From: Acidimicrobiia bacterium
Lineage (GTDB): Bacteria; Actinomycetota; Acidimicrobiia; Spongiisociales; UBA5794
DNA length: 64,000 nt
NCBI GenBank assembly: GCA_041393965.1
Contig: JAWKJB010000001.1
Span: 744,001 to 808,000 of the forward strand
Direction of reading: 5' to 3'
Positions 26,555 to 36,700 of the stretch are shown one piece after another. Made by a program: the position numbers and the translations under genes. The first letter of the stretch is position 1. Each line of letters begins with the position of its first letter. The notes under the pieces were generated by a model. The model was not told where the DNA came from and made no database searches. It worked only from the letters and a program-made list of their open reading frames with translations.

Positions 26555-27562
26555 CTACGGGCAAGGTGTCGGGGAGTAGATTCCCACCACGGTGCCGTCG
26601 TCATCGGTCGATGTGACGGGGCCCCACAACAGGAGCTCGCCACCGTCGACCAGCCGAAAATAGTTTTGCGCGTCGATCACCTCGAAGGTGACCGTGAACG
26701 AACCGTAGGTCGACTTGAGCTGTTCGACCGTGTGTCCGACTTCGAGACCCGACAGCGTTCTGAGGACCACATCGGTGGTTCCCTCGTCCCGGTCCTCGTA
26801 TCGGTAGGACACGAAGGACGCATCCGACTCCCAGCCATCGAAGACGGCGCGCAGTGGTCCCCACTGGAGCCAGTATGCCTCCTCCGGCTGACACAGGTCG
26901 CTGTCACCTGCGGCGTCCGGAGTTCCGATGCTTGCGACGAGCGTGCCCGCCACTTCGTCGATCGGTGTTCCGAACGCGAGCTCTCCGATACCCGCGGCCT
27001 TGAGCGGAAGCTCGGTGAGCGCGATGCTGTTGCCGTTGCCTTCCCAGTCCGAAGCCGCGGGATACGGGACGGTGGTCGTTGTGGTCGATGAGCTCGTTGT
27101 CGTGGTAGCCCCGGTTGTTGTCGTGGTGGAGGACGGCGACGATGTTGTCGTGGTCTCGGGTGCAGCGGCGACGGTGGTGGGTGTTGGGGAATCCCCTCCG
27201 AACCAAACGAATCCCCAGAACGCAGCAACGGCAGCGAGCAAAGCGATCGGCAGCAGCCACACCGCCTTCGAACGGGTCGGTTCTGGCGGCAGGGTCCACT
27301 CGTCCATGCCGAACTCGCCGGTGTCGTGAATGGGCACAAGCGGCGGAGGCATCGCATCGGCTGTGTCGGCCGCGGCAACCTCTTCATCGGCCGGTGTGGT
27401 TGATCCGGCGGGGGGAGGGACTTGTTTGGGGGCAGCGTCGCTGGGTGGTTCCACTCGGACATCGATCCAGGGCTTGCCGCAGGTGGGGCACCGGGTCTCG
27501 TCCGCTGGCCGTGGGGTTCCGCAATGAATACAGATGGGGAGGTTCGAGGATGTCCGTGGCAT
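26555..27562 (-). CDS. Zinc-ribbon membrane protein, paralogue of the 22374-23258 product
   Basis: A 335-aa protein. An N-terminal zinc ribbon (CIHCGTPRPADETRCPTCGK, two CxxC pairs) and acidic/Pro-rich region lie in the cytoplasm, one helix spans the membrane (about 102-122), then a very Thr/Ser-rich linker (about 130-165) and an outer domain (about 175-335) like that of the 22374-23258 product. It is the first gene of the four-gene LCP cluster on this strand, 42 bp ahead of the LCP fusion gene. Function not known; location suggests a role in cell-wall glycopolymer attachment. Confidence 0.65.
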   Translation of the reverse strand: MPRTSSNLPICIHCGTPRPADETRCPTCGKPWIDVRVEPPSDAAPKQVPPPAGSTTPADEEVAAADTADAMPPPLVPIHDTGEFGMDEWTLPPEPTRSKAVWLLPIALLAAVAAFWGFVWFGGDSPTPTTVAAAPETTTTSSPSSTTTTTGATTTTSSSTTTTTVPYPAASDWEGNGNSIALTELPLKAAGIGELAFGTPIDEVAGTLVASIGTPDAAGDSDLCQPEEAYWLQWGPLRAVFDGWESDASFVSYRYEDRDEGTTDVVLRTLSGLEVGHTVEQLKSTYGSFTVTFEVIDAQNYFRLVDGGELLLWGPVTSTDDDGTVVGIYSPTPCP

Positions 27563-27702
27563 CGGCGTCAGGATAAGGCGTGCCCATGCAACCGCACGGA
27601 TTTGGACACGGGGGATCGGTGTTTGCTGGTCGGCCGGAGATCCTCAGCGCTCGATGCCGGATCGGTGATCACCCGGTCGGGTCGGGTCTCGCGGTGGTGT
27701 CC

Positions 27703-28347
27703 TCACGATCCGGGGCTGGATCGTGTCCCGGTGAAGGTGGCGACGGCGGCGAGGGCGAGATAGGTCGCACCCGCTCCGATGCGGGCAGTTCGAGCCGCGT
27801 GGGGTCGCCTTCGCAGCAGTCGCCCCAAGTGTCCACCCGCGAACGCATAGGCACTGTCAGATACGACGCCGACAGCGATGAGGGTGACACCGAGCACGAT
27901 CGTTTGTGCGGCGGGGTTCGCCGCTGCGGTGTCGACGAACTGGGGGAGGAACGCGAGGATGAAGATCGCGACTTTCGGGTTCAGCATGTTGACGATCACG
28001 CCCTCGGTGAACACTCTGCGCAAGGCGGTTGGATCCCGGGTCTCCGTCGTGAACACGGTGTCATCCATTCGGATGGTTCGGATGCCGATCCAGGCCAGGT
28101 AGGCAACACCAACCCACTTGATGGCGTTGAACATGGCGACGGAGTTCGCAAGGACAACCGACAGTCCAGCAGCGGCTCCGAGCACATGTACCCCGGTGCC
28201 GATGTTGACTCCGAGCGCCGAAACGATGCCTGCCGTGCGTCCTTGGCTGATGCTGCGGGTCAGGATGTAGATGACCGCCGGTCCGGGGATGATGACCAGC
28301 ACGAACGACGCTGCAGCGAACAGGGCCAAGGTCCGGGCGTCGGGCAT
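27703..28347 (-). CDS. LysE/RhtB-family amino-acid exporter
   Basis: A 214-aa membrane protein with six hydrophobic segments. The N-terminal signature FVLVIIPGPAVIYILTRSIS with the PGP motif, GVNIGTGVHVLGAAAGLSVV, and FTEGVIVNMLNPKVAIFILA (NPK) are hallmarks of LysE/RhtB exporters, which extrude amino acids such as lysine, homoserine or threonine. Length fits the family. The start is supported by a -10 box 6 nt upstream. It is divergent from the sigma factor gene. Confidence 0.9.
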   Translation of the reverse strand: MPDARTLALFAAASFVLVIIPGPAVIYILTRSISQGRTAGIVSALGVNIGTGVHVLGAAAGLSVVLANSVAMFNAIKWVGVAYLAWIGIRTIRMDDTVFTTETRDPTALRRVFTEGVIVNMLNPKVAIFILAFLPQFVDTAAANPAAQTIVLGVTLIAVGVVSDSAYAFAGGHLGRLLRRRPHAARTARIGAGATYLALAAVATFTGTRSSPGS

Positions 28348-28353
28348 CGTGTG

Positions 28354-28359
28354 AGCATA
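28354..28359 (-). promoter_or_regulatory. -10 box TATGCT of the LysE-type gene
   Basis: TATGCT on the minus strand precedes the ATG at 28347 by 6 nt; leaderless arrangement. Confidence 0.5.
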
Positions 28360-28583
28360 GAGAACCCGCCCGGTCCGGCTCGAGGGCCGTCCACGGCTCG
28401 GGGGCGTGACGGTCGCATGTGCAGGTACCACATGGCCGTTCCTACCTTCCGACCCACGAGATTGTGGGTTCACAAGACCCGCTTGCTGTGTGATAGTGGT
28501 CAAGCGGCACGGGCTGGTGCCCCGTTTGCCGATCGGCCAGGACATGACGAGCGCCGACCGTCGAGTCACCTTGGAGGATGTGG

Positions 28584-29633
28584 ATGACGACAGGTTCCAA
28601 GCCGCGAAAGGCGATCGTCGACAAGGCCGAGCGCGAGCGTGAAGAGGCCAAGGAGCGCATGGATCGCGACACCTTGAGCCGGACACTCAGGGATCGTGAC
28701 CGTTCGAAGCTCACCGACGATCGCGGAAGGCTCACAACCGATCTCGTCTCCCAGTACCTGACCTCGATCGGCGAGTTCGAGCTCCTGACGGCCGAAAACG
28801 AGGTCGACTACGCGCAAAAGATCGAGGCTGGCCAGGCCGCTGCTGAGCGTCTCGATGCCGGCGATTACAAGACGAAGGCCGAACAAATCCTGCTCAAGCG
28901 CCAGGTCCGGCGCGGTGGCGAAGCGAAGGACGCGTTCCTGACGGCGAACCTCCGACTCGTTGTGGCGAATGCTCGCCGTTACGCGAACACATCCGGTATC
29001 GACTTCCTCGATCTCATCCAGGAAGGCAACCTGGGTTTGATCAGGGCAGTCGAGAAGTTCGATTGGCGAAAAGGGTTCAAGTTCTCCACCTATGCCACAT
29101 GGTGGATACGCCAGGCCATCACGCGTGCCATCGCCGACAAGTCGCGCACCGTTCGCATTCCGGTGCATCTGCACGACACCCTCGCAGCGGTGCGTGCCGC
29201 GCAGGCGTCGCTGAAGGCCGAGCTCGGTCGCGACCCGAAACCGGACGAGATCGCAGAAGAAGCCGGGGTCGAGGTCTCCAAGGTCGAGCTGGCGCTTGCT
29301 GTTGCGGACACGGTTTCCCTCGAACAGCCGATCGGTGAGGATGGAGCCCAGCTCGGCGACTTCATCGAGGATGAGGACGCCGCGGACCCGGTCCGTGTGA
29401 CCGAGGAGCTCGACATCGCGAATTCCCTCCGCAAGTCGATCGATCGGCTTCCGACACGCGAGGGTCGCATCCTCGCGCTCCGATACGGGTTCTACGACGG
29501 GATCCCCCGCACGCTCGAAGAGATCGGCGAGGAGTTCAACCTCACGAGGGAGCGAATCCGTCAGCTCGAGAAGCTCGCCCTGTGTCGCCTCCGGCACCCG
29601 AGCTTCGGCATCCGCGAACAGGACCTGATCTGA
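28584..29633 (+). CDS. RNA polymerase sigma-70 factor (primary/group 2 type)
   Basis: A 349-aa sigma factor with region 1.2 (LVSQYLTSIGEFELLTAENE), region 2 (AFLTANLRLVVANARRYANT, DLIQEGNLGLIRAVEKFDWR, FSTYATWWIRQAITRAIADK), region 3 and region 4 (RILALRYGFYDGIPRTLEEI, LTRERIRQLEKLALCRLRHP). It lacks the long acidic region 1.1 of major primary sigmas, so it may be a SigB/HrdB-like group 2 factor or a short primary factor. ATG at 28584 has GGAGG 6 nt upstream; an ATG two codons earlier lies too close to that site. Confidence 0.9.
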   Translation: MTTGSKPRKAIVDKAEREREEAKERMDRDTLSRTLRDRDRSKLTDDRGRLTTDLVSQYLTSIGEFELLTAENEVDYAQKIEAGQAAAERLDAGDYKTKAEQILLKRQVRRGGEAKDAFLTANLRLVVANARRYANTSGIDFLDLIQEGNLGLIRAVEKFDWRKGFKFSTYATWWIRQAITRAIADKSRTVRIPVHLHDTLAAVRAAQASLKAELGRDPKPDEIAEEAGVEVSKVELALAVADTVSLEQPIGEDGAQLGDFIEDEDAADPVRVTEELDIANSLRKSIDRLPTREGRILALRYGFYDGIPRTLEEIGEEFNLTRERIRQLEKLALCRLRHPSFGIREQDLI

Positions 29634-29688
29634 TCGCCAAGCATCACCGCTGATCGATCACTGCAATCCGTCGCACCACGGCTGCCGC

Positions 29689-32001
29689 TCATCGCGTCGC
29701 CCGCCTTCTGACCCACACGACCTTGATGTCCGTGACGCGGATATCGTCCTTCTCGAGACCGACCGAAATGCGCCCGATATCTGTTGCCTTCGCATCCCAT
29801 TCGGCGTCGATCTCGGCACAGGCATTCTCCATGTCGATCGTCAGGTCCTCGTACTCGTTTCGCTTCGCCTCGATCTTGCTTCGTGCCCGTTGCGCACGAT
29901 CCCGCGCCTGACGAACCCGCGAGTCTGAGCGTCTCGTGCGGCCCCGCAACAGCAGGTCCATGCCGAGGTCGATGATGGCGGACCGCTGTTCATCCTCGGC
30001 GGCCTGCGCGGCGAGGTCGGCGTCCGCGACGGCGGAGTCATAGGCTCGCTTGACCTTGCGGAGCGTCGCCTCATACCTCTTGACAACGGTTGCCTTCTTC
30101 TCGTCAGCGCGATCGTCGGCGGTTGCCTTGCACCGTGCCAGAAAATCTGCTTGGGATTCTCCGGGTCGTGACACGAGATCGACAGCGCGGTTGCGTTCCA
30201 GTTCGAGCGATTCGTTGGCGTCGAGATGTCGCGTGATGTTCGACACGAGATCGTCGAAGAACCGGGACTGCGAGATCGGGATCTCTGCCGAGTCGAACGG
30301 TATGGCAGGATCAGGATCGACGAAGTCCCGCTCGTCATGATCGACGACGACGACATCGGAGGGGTCATCGACGCCGCTGTCCGTGACGATCGCTTCCCAC
30401 ATCTCGATGTGTTCGAGTCCGATCCGTGCTTCGTCGAACCGCATCTCGACGGTCACCGCGAACACCGGTCGGTAGACATCGCCCGCTGTGTCGTCTCCGA
30501 CGCGTTCGCGCCACGGTGCGGCTGGATGGATCGCGAGCGAACGGACGCCCTCGGCGACCTTCGGGGGCGACGGCGATGACGGTTGAGCCTGATCACTCAA
30601 CGCGGCGGCGGGCGCGTCGGCCCGCTCGGTCGTCTCCTTGAACCGGCCGACCTCTTCGCGCGTCATCGGGCCGCGCAGGTACGACATGGCCCAGCGCGTC
30701 GTGATGACCGTTGGAGCTGGCTCTCTCGTGCTGTGCATCACAAACCCTCGCTTCGGGAGGCTTGAGATCGTCGTGTCCATCGCTTCGGTATCGATCGCGC
30801 CCGATGCGGTTGTCAGGGCCTCGATGATCCGGGCCTTGTCGCGTTCGGTCTGGAGTCGCCCAATGCACCAGGTCCCTGCGTTCGACATTGCCTTGTAGTC
30901 GAGATCAACCGGATTCTGGGTCGACAGCAACACGCCGACACCGAACGCCCGCGCCTGTTTGAGCAAGGTGAGGATCGGCTTCTTGGCAGGTGGCCGGGCG
31001 CTTGGCGGCACGAACCCGAACACCTCGTCCATGTAGGCGAGCGCGCGAAGATTGCTGCTCCCTGGTTGGGAACGCATCCAGGTGACGAGCCGGGAGAAGA
31101 CCATTGTCGTCACGAATTGGCGTTCGGTCTCCGTAAGGTGCGCGAGGTACATGATCGCCGCTCGGGGCCTTCCGTCCTTCCACAGGAGCTCTTCGATGTC
31201 GAGATCGGCGCCGGTCATCCAAGCGGCGAACGAGGGGGAGGCGAGGAGCGCATTGAGCTGCATGGCGAGCTTCATGCGGTCACGCTCAGGGAAGAACTGG
31301 TCCACCTCGAACACACCGAGCTTGCGCATCGGCGGATCGGCGATCTGGGTGATGAGGGCGGCCAGATCCAGTGTTGTCCCGTCGCGCCAGGCACGCTCGA
31401 CGAGGTTGGCGACGAGGATGTGCTCTCGTGATGACACCGGATCGGTGTCGATACCGACGAGGCCGAGAAGACCCGAGGCGAATCCCTCGATCTCGTCGCG
31501 GATCGCTTCGGCTTCGGTGTCCCACGACAGGTCGGGCGGCCGCAGGTCACCGACGATGTTGACCGGGTTCGCTGCTTCGGACCCGGGCGTGTAGATCGTC
31601 ATGTCGGCCTGTCGGCGCAGGTGAGCGATCGCTGCCGTGTCGAGCCCCCATGTCCCGAGTCGCTCCCGCCACATCGCAGCCTCAGCGGACGCTTTGTCCG
31701 TACGAGAGATCCCTTCCCTGTTCGCTGCCGCCTCGTCGATCCAGGGCTCGAAATCCGAAGGCGCGAGGTCAGGGAAGGTCAAGAGAAGATTGGTCATGTC
31801 CCCTTTGGGGTCGATCACAAGGGTCGGGATCCCCGCTTTGAGCGCCTCTTCCAGGAAGACGATTCCGAGGCCGGTCTTCCCCGAACCGGTCATGCCGACG
31901 ATGACGCCGTGGGTGGTGAGATCGGCTGGTTCGTAGGCGTAGGACGCGCCCTCGACCCGTTCTCCGTGAGCATCGATGGGCGCTCCGAGATAGAAGCTCA
32001 T
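29689..32001 (-). CDS. HerA/DUF87-type ATP-binding protein
   Basis: A 770-aa protein. It has a HerA/VirB4-like P-loop near the N-terminus (HGVIVGMTGSGKTGLGIVFL) with LVIDPKGDMTNLL after it; Walker B is ALAYMDEVFGFVPP and a sensor-like GVGVLLSTQNPVDLDYKAM follows. The C-terminal 250 residues are highly charged and helical (SKIEAKRNEYEDLTIDME), a likely coiled coil. HerA-like ATPases translocate along DNA, often with NurA nucleases or, in defence systems, with effector proteins. No nuclease or effector gene is adjacent: the next genes are a membrane protein and the sigma factor. Function here is unknown. ATG at 32001 is the first in-frame codon giving the family N-terminus. Confidence 0.8.
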   Translation of the reverse strand: MSFYLGAPIDAHGERVEGASYAYEPADLTTHGVIVGMTGSGKTGLGIVFLEEALKAGIPTLVIDPKGDMTNLLLTFPDLAPSDFEPWIDEAAANREGISRTDKASAEAAMWRERLGTWGLDTAAIAHLRRQADMTIYTPGSEAANPVNIVGDLRPPDLSWDTEAEAIRDEIEGFASGLLGLVGIDTDPVSSREHILVANLVERAWRDGTTLDLAALITQIADPPMRKLGVFEVDQFFPERDRMKLAMQLNALLASPSFAAWMTGADLDIEELLWKDGRPRAAIMYLAHLTETERQFVTTMVFSRLVTWMRSQPGSSNLRALAYMDEVFGFVPPSARPPAKKPILTLLKQARAFGVGVLLSTQNPVDLDYKAMSNAGTWCIGRLQTERDKARIIEALTTASGAIDTEAMDTTISSLPKRGFVMHSTREPAPTVITTRWAMSYLRGPMTREEVGRFKETTERADAPAAALSDQAQPSSPSPPKVAEGVRSLAIHPAAPWRERVGDDTAGDVYRPVFAVTVEMRFDEARIGLEHIEMWEAIVTDSGVDDPSDVVVVDHDERDFVDPDPAIPFDSAEIPISQSRFFDDLVSNITRHLDANESLELERNRAVDLVSRPGESQADFLARCKATADDRADEKKATVVKRYEATLRKVKRAYDSAVADADLAAQAAEDEQRSAIIDLGMDLLLRGRTRRSDSRVRQARDRAQRARSKIEAKRNEYEDLTIDMENACAEIDAEWDAKATDIGRISVGLEKDDIRVTDIKVVWVRRRATR

Positions 32002-32102
32002 GCCGGTCGATCGTAGTCGTCGGCCACGGGGCACCGTGTCCCCGGGGGAACGATCACAGGCGGGTGCGATTGGTAGGCTTGCGCCGTCGTCGATAGGACA
32101 CC

Positions 32103-32939
32103 GTGTTCGCCGTTCGCTACCCAGCACTCCTCCTCGCCACGGCCGCGTTGGCTGCTGCCTTGATCATTGCGAACTTCGGTTGGTTCGCCCGCCGCGATCT
32201 TGCAGACTCGCAGAGGTTCTCCGAGATCGCCGTCGGCGCCCTCGCCGAACCGTCATCGACCGAAGCTATCGCTTCCATCACGGTCGAGCGCTTCAGCGAT
32301 GGACGGCCCGTGCTCATCGCTGTGAGCCCGCTGCTCGAGTCGGCCCTCGTCGGAATACTTGAGCGGCCCCGTCTCGAGCCGATGCTCGTGTCCGTTGCTG
32401 CCCAGCTACACGCGGCGCTGTTCGACGGGCAGGCGGAGGGCATCGTGGTCGACCTCACCGGTGTGGAGGACCTGATCATGGGACCGCTCGAGCGCTTCGC
32501 CCCCGAGTTCGCCGCCACCATCGAATCGTCCTTTTTCGCCGAGATCGTGATCGTTGAGCCGGGCTCGCTCCCCGAGCTATCGCCCTACGCGTCGATCGCC
32601 CGGCGCATCCTGTGGGGAGCGATCCTGCTGGCCGTGATCCTGTCGGTTCTCATCGTCTTGCTTGCACGGCGGGCAGCGACCGCCACGATGATGATCGGGG
32701 GCGCGGTCGCGTTCGCCGGATTGGTGACCTCGTTCGTCCTTCCCGGGGGTCGGAGGGTCGTGATCGAAGCAGTTTCCGACGACCGGGTGGAGGTGATCGT
32801 CACGAACATCTTCCACGACCTTGCCGCTGGATTGAGGGCGCAGTCACGACTGTTGCTGATGATCGGCCTTGCCGTGGTCATTGTCGGACTGGTGCTCAGA
32901 ATCGCGTCGTCACCGTCGCGGCTCGCGACAAGCGACTGA
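32103..32939 (+). CDS. Integral membrane protein, unknown
   Basis: A 278-aa protein with an N-terminal signal/anchor helix (about 5-25), an outer domain (about 30-155) and three C-terminal helices (about 162-185, 195-215, 250-270). No family recognised. The GTG start follows AGGACACC. TAGGCT at 32074-32079 is a likely -10 box. It is divergent from the HerA-like gene and convergent with the MetF-like gene. Confidence 0.6.
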   Translation: MFAVRYPALLLATAALAAALIIANFGWFARRDLADSQRFSEIAVGALAEPSSTEAIASITVERFSDGRPVLIAVSPLLESALVGILERPRLEPMLVSVAAQLHAALFDGQAEGIVVDLTGVEDLIMGPLERFAPEFAATIESSFFAEIVIVEPGSLPELSPYASIARRILWGAILLAVILSVLIVLLARRAATATMMIGGAVAFAGLVTSFVLPGGRRVVIEAVSDDRVEVIVTNIFHDLAAGLRAQSRLLLMIGLAVVIVGLVLRIASSPSRLATSD

Positions 32940-32983
32940 TTGCCGCCAGCGTCATGGCCCGGGTGCGATCCTCGCAAAAGGCG

Positions 32984-33784
32984 CTACCTGACTCCGATCT
33001 CGCGGAAGGCGAGCGCGGCTTCGTCGATGACGGTGTCGAAGTTGAGGCCCATGAGGATCACGCCTGATACACCGCAAGAGCTCGCGACGCGGGCAACCTG
33101 TCGCGAGGCTTCCCACGCGATGGCGCGGCATTCGGACTCTGAGCCTGCGTGCTTGAGTCGATGCTTGAGACCTTTGCTGGCGGGAACCGCTCCGAGCTTC
33201 TCCATACGGCTATTCCACTTGGAGCTGAACGGAGGAATAGCCATAAGGAAGACCGGCGGATCGTCGGGTTGCAGGTCAAGATCGGCGATGTTCGGCTCGA
33301 CCGTTGCCGGGTCGAGCACCGGGCCGACAACAAGGAACTGTGCTCCCGCGTCGATCCGACGACGCTTCTGCCACGCCTGGAACCGAGTCGGCATCCCGAC
33401 CTCGAAATCCGGTAGATCACCCTGCAGTCTTCGCAAGTGACGGACGATCTCGTAGTGGTCCGCGAGATGGTCCACCTGGGGCATCGTGTCCCCGATCACC
33501 ACGAGGAATGACCGGACCCCGTTGCCGAGTGCTCCTCGCACTTCTGACTCGATGGCAAGGATGTTGCGGTCCCGGGTCGATACCACGACGGTCGGGGTCA
33601 CCGATGGGACATCGTGGGTTACGCGGGCCGAAAAGGCGTACGGCGACACGCGGATCTGGCCGAACACATTGTCCGTGATCAGCACATTGTCCCATGCGCC
33701 TTCGAGCAACAGGTGCGACATGTTGGGAAGCTCGGGTGGGTTCACCTCGGCGATCTTCACAAATCGGTCAGCCGATGTCAGCAC
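32984..33784 (-). CDS. Methylenetetrahydrofolate reductase-like protein
   Basis: A 266-aa TIM-barrel protein of the MetF class. KIAEVNPPELPN matches the MetF N-terminus, PTVVVSTRDRNILAIESEVR the CRDRN folate/FAD region, and SFLVVIGDTMP the strand with the GD pair. It would reduce 5,10-methylene-THF to 5-methyl-THF, the substrate of MetH. The sequence is diverged from canonical MetF. The GTG at 33784 follows AAGGATTCGC and overlaps the metH stop by 17 bp, so the two are coupled in one operon. Confidence 0.75.
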   Translation of the reverse strand: MLTSADRFVKIAEVNPPELPNMSHLLLEGAWDNVLITDNVFGQIRVSPYAFSARVTHDVPSVTPTVVVSTRDRNILAIESEVRGALGNGVRSFLVVIGDTMPQVDHLADHYEIVRHLRRLQGDLPDFEVGMPTRFQAWQKRRRIDAGAQFLVVGPVLDPATVEPNIADLDLQPDDPPVFLMAIPPFSSKWNSRMEKLGAVPASKGLKHRLKHAGSESECRAIAWEASRQVARVASSCGVSGVILMGLNFDTVIDEAALAFREIGVR

Positions 33785-36700
33785 GCGAATCCTTCGCCTT
33801 TCTGGCGATGAAATACTTTGCTTGTCGATGGTGGCAAATGATCGCCGATGTGGTCTGTTCAGGTTGGTATTGGTATCCGGTCTGCGCCCCGACCTTGATC
33901 CCGATCCGTGAGGCGTCGAGGAGCTCGGCAACCGTGAGGTTGTCCTCGAGGTCCGGGCACGCCGGATACCCCCACGAATACCTTCCGCCCTGATAGCCCT
34001 GTCGAAACAAACCGTGCATGGTCGGCGCGTCGGTCTGCCCGATGCCGAACTCGGAACGCACTCTCGCGTGCCAGCACTCGGCAAGCGCTTCGGTCAGTTC
34101 AACCCCGATTCCGTGCAGCTTCAGGTAGTCCTCGTAGCGGTCCTTGCGGAACAGCTCGTGCGCTTCGTCTGAGATCGCTGGACCCATGGTGACGATCTGG
34201 AAGGCGGCGACATCGGTGGCCTTGTCCGAGATCGGGCGGAAGTAGTCGGCGATGCACAGCCAGGGAGTTTCCTGTTGACGGGGGAATGACAGTCTGGCGG
34301 CTTCGACGGTTCGGTCGGTGTCGCCCCAGATCACGATGTCGTCTCCGTCTGCGCTCGCATGGAAATAGCCGTACACAACCTGGGGATGGAGGAGACCACG
34401 CGACTGAGCGCTTGCGACGCGTGCGCGAATCTCGGGCGCCATTCGCTCCTTGAAGGCAGCGTCGTCCTCGCCCTTGTCCGGCCGGTATTGCCACTGGTTG
34501 CGCAGCAGCGCGGTCGTGTTGAGGTACTGCGTGATGGCATCGATCGGTATGCCCTTGACGACGCGGGACCCGAGAAAGGGTGCGGGGGGAATGGGTTCGT
34601 CGTCAGCAATGTGAGGAGAGCGCCTCGGAACTGTTGCAGGCTGGCGCTTCACCCCCTGAACTTCAGGAATGAAGCGCTCGGGGGCCACAGGCTTTGGGCC
34701 GTTGCCGGTGATCCACTCCATTGCAGCCAAGCCTGCGAAAGCATCCTTCCCGTAGATGAGGTCGCCGGCGTATCTGCCGGCCAGGTCCTTCTCGACATAG
34801 GATCGGGTGAGTGCGGCACCACCGAGCAGCACCGGGATCGCGTCCAAGCCCCGACGGGTCAGCTCATCAAGATTGTCCCGCATGATGAGCGTGCTCTTGA
34901 CGAGCAGTCCGCTCATTCCGATTGCATCGGCTCGGTGTTCTTCGAACGCCTCGATCATGTCAGCGATCGACACTTTGATGCCAAGGTTGTGGACGCGGTA
35001 GCCGTTGTTCGACAGGATGATGTCGACAAGGTTCTTCCCGATGTCGTGGACATCTCCTTGTACGGTGGCCAGCACGATGCTCCCGCGGTCGGCCGATTCG
35101 ATCCGGTCGAGGTGTGGCTCGAGGTACCGAACGGCGGCCTTCATGGTTTGGGCGGACCGGAGAACGAAGGGAAGCTGCATCTGTCCCGTCCCGAACAGTT
35201 CGCCGACGATTCTCATACCTGCGAGGAGCTGATCGTTGATGATGTCGATCGCAGCACAAGAACCCAGTGCTTCATCGAGGTCGGCTTGGAGGCCTCCTGC
35301 GTTGCCGGTCACGATCCGCTTCTCGAGCCGATCTGAGACACCGAGCCCTTCGAGCGGATCAACCGTGTTCGTCTCGGTGGTGACACCTTCGAACATTTCG
35401 AGCAAGGCCGCCAGCGGGTCATACTCGGCAGTGCGCCGGTTGTGGATCAGGTCGAGACAGACCGCCTGTTGGTCGGGTGGAATCTCGGTGAGCTGGGTGA
35501 TCTTGCCTGCGTGGATGATTGCTGCGTCGAGGCCCACTTCCACGCATTCGTGCAGGAACATCGAGTTGAGCACGCGACGGGCTGCAGGCTTGAGACCAAA
35601 CGACACATTCGACACGCCAAGCACCGTTGCGACACCCGGGAGTTCCGCTTTGATCCTCTGGATCGCCTCAATGGTTGCTACGGCGTCGTCACGAAGGTCC
35701 TTGTCACCGGTCGATAGTGGAAATGTCAGCGCATCGAATATGAGATCTTCTGGTGCGAGCCCGTATCGGCTCAGGGCGAGATCGTGGATCCGATGCGCCA
35801 CTTCCATCTTCCATGCAAGATCGCGCGCTTGGCCGCGCTCGTCGATGAGGAGGCAGATCACCGCTGATCCGTGCTCGGTTGCGAGGCGCATCACACGGTC
35901 GAACCGCGAGCCTTCTTCTTCCCCGTCCTCAAGATTCGCCGAATTGAGGACGCAACGGCCGCCGATCCGTTCGAGAGCGGCTCGCATCACCTCGGGTTCC
36001 GTGGAGTCGATGGCGATGGGAGCCGTGATCTCGGTTGCGAAGCGCTGTGCGAGCGAGTCGATGTCGACGGTCCCATCTCTCCCGACATAGTCGACACACA
36101 GATCCACGAGGTGGGCACCCTCAGCGACCTGACCCTCGCCGATCGCGATGCAGGTATCGGTGTCGCCGTCGAGCATCGCCTCGCGGAACGCTTTCGATCC
36201 GTTGGCATTCGTGCGCTCCCCGATGATCAGGATCGAAGCGTCCTGGTGGATCGGGACGGGCGAATAGGTCGAGGACAGCGATGGGATGTGTTCGGGCTGT
36301 CGGCTCGCTGGTTCGAGCGGTCGGATGTGCTCGACAAGCGTTGCTATGTACTCAGGTGTCGTACCGCAGCAACCCCCGACGATCCCAACTCCGTACTCGG
36401 TGACGAAGGTTGCCAGATGTGACGCCATGTCGCTCGCACCAAGGTCGTAGTGCATTTCCCCGGCGACGACACTCGGCAAACCCGCGTTCGGAATGATGCT
36501 GAGGGGTAGGGATGCGTATCTGCTGAGATACCGGACCGCTTCGTACATCTCAACCGGCCCTGTTGCACAGTTCAGACCGATCACATCGGGTCCAAGAGCC
36601 TCGATGGACGCGACGGCGGCACCGATTTCGGTCCCGGGAAGCATCCGACCGGTGGTTTCGATGGTGACCTGGGTTTGGATCGGGAGGTCCTGTCGTGCGG

